A stretch of DNA of 22,767 nt from an uncultured Opitutales bacterium. Lineage in GTDB: Bacteria; Verrucomicrobiota; Verrucomicrobiia; Opitutales; Intestinicryptomonadaceae. Under the pieces are notes generated by a model. That model saw nothing but the letters and a program-made list of their open reading frames with translations. It searched no databases and was not told the origin of the DNA. The translations under genes were made by a program, and so were the position numbers. This document shows positions 22,553 through 22,767 of the stretch, piece after piece. The stretch is taken from contig URYY01000016.1 in NCBI GenBank assembly GCA_900552245.1, positions 1 through 22,767 on the forward strand, read 5' to 3'. Position 1 is the stretch's first letter. Every line of letters starts with the position of its first letter.

Positions 22553-22767
22553 GATGCTCCGTACAGATAGATCTGTACGCGCTTGAGAGAAATTTGGGGC
22601 GCATAAGAGACTTTCTGCCGCGCTCAAAAAGCTACATAGCCTTAGTTGCGGCAAATGCCTTTGGCATAGGTATGGAAGCCGCCGTTGCGCGCTTAATGCT
22701 AAGCGGCGCCGACGCATTTGCAGTTGCCAATTTGTCGGAGGCAGTGCGCGTGCGCAAGGTCGGCCCC
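22528..22767 (+). CDS. Alanine-racemase-like protein, N-terminal part (cut by window end)
   Basis: An open frame of 80 codons from ATG 22528 to the window end, 25 nt inside the end of the TsaB-like gene. It reads as the N-terminal barrel of a fold-III alanine racemase: SVQIDLYALERNLGRIRDFL (11-30) matches the xxIDxxALxxNLxxIR start, and GADAFAVANLSEAVRVR matches the GADxFAVAxxEEAxxLR segment. The PLP-attachment motif, normally V-x-K-A-[DN]-[AG]-Y-G-H-G, reads LVAANAFGIG (39-48). The catalytic lysine is Ala at residue 41 (codon 22648-22650) and the motif His is Ile at 47. Family membership is clear, but racemase activity by the normal mechanism is doubtful. No other in-frame start nearby looks better. 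Confidence 0.82.
   Translation, partial: MEFPRTSLRCSVQIDLYALERNLGRIRDFLPRSKSYIALVAANAFGIGMEAAVARLMLSGADAFAVANLSEAVRVRKVGP

Noticed and set aside
22561..22578. Perfect inverted repeat GTACAGAT-AG-ATCTGTAC near the start of the racemase-like gene
   Set aside because: It lies in coding sequence (VQIDLYA). Several 8-bp palindromes with short spacers are expected by chance in a window this size.

Overview
The window reads as a chromosomal, mostly housekeeping segment of a diderm (Gram-negative) bacterium. It encodes LptE, a BamD-like protein, a beta-barrel protein and lipoproteins, so there is an outer membrane with LPS. The MEP isoprenoid route (dxr, ispG), the long three-domain form of IspG, a long RseP with extra PDZ domains, and BamD-like and LptE-like genes behind rpmF-plsX-fabH together suggest the PVC superphylum, probably Verrucomicrobiota (Opitutae-like). 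That placement is inference from gene content and protein style, not from a marker gene. Ile ATA and Leu CTA codons are common in nearly all the genes, and no block stands out as foreign.

Layout. 1-590: AT-rich leader with no convincing gene. 591-2303 (+): inositol-monophosphatase-family phosphatase and nadC, closed by an intrinsic terminator. 2548-4876 (-): outer-membrane beta-barrel protein, lipoprotein and OGG1-type 8-oxoguanine glycosylase, in that transcription order, with a 23-nt overlap between the last two. 5001-11420 (+): tight operon uppS-cdsA-dxr-rseP-ispG, closed by a terminator. It joins isoprenoid precursor synthesis (dxr, ispG) to undecaprenyl carrier synthesis (uppS), phospholipid synthesis (cdsA) and the envelope-stress site-2 protease (rseP). 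11615-12661 (+): secreted alpha/beta-hydrolase on its own, closed by a terminator. 12731-13055: gene-free AT-rich gap. 13178-17943 (-): operon rpmF-plsX-fabH-bamD-lptE-rpe (transcription order), with a candidate terminator on its own strand just downstream. It couples fatty-acid initiation to outer-membrane assembly. rpmF has only 58 codons. 18078-18995 (+): periplasmic Fe/B12-type binding protein, convergent with a U32-family protein (TrhP-like, 18998-20266, -). 20519-21826 (+): rpoN (sigma-54). 21881-22767 (+): TsaB-like protein overlapping the start of an alanine-racemase-like gene that runs off the window.

I found no CRISPR array, insertion sequence, phage gene, rRNA or tRNA, and no obvious defence island. 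The best leads are residue-level oddities in familiar families. The alanine-racemase-like protein has Ala where the PLP-binding lysine should be. The OGG1-type glycosylase keeps its 8-oxoguanine pocket and catalytic residues but has lost residues that read the opposite cytosine. RseP appears to carry three PDZ modules, and the BamD-like protein lacks a lipid-anchor cysteine. An unidentified beta-barrel/lipoprotein pair is also worth following up.
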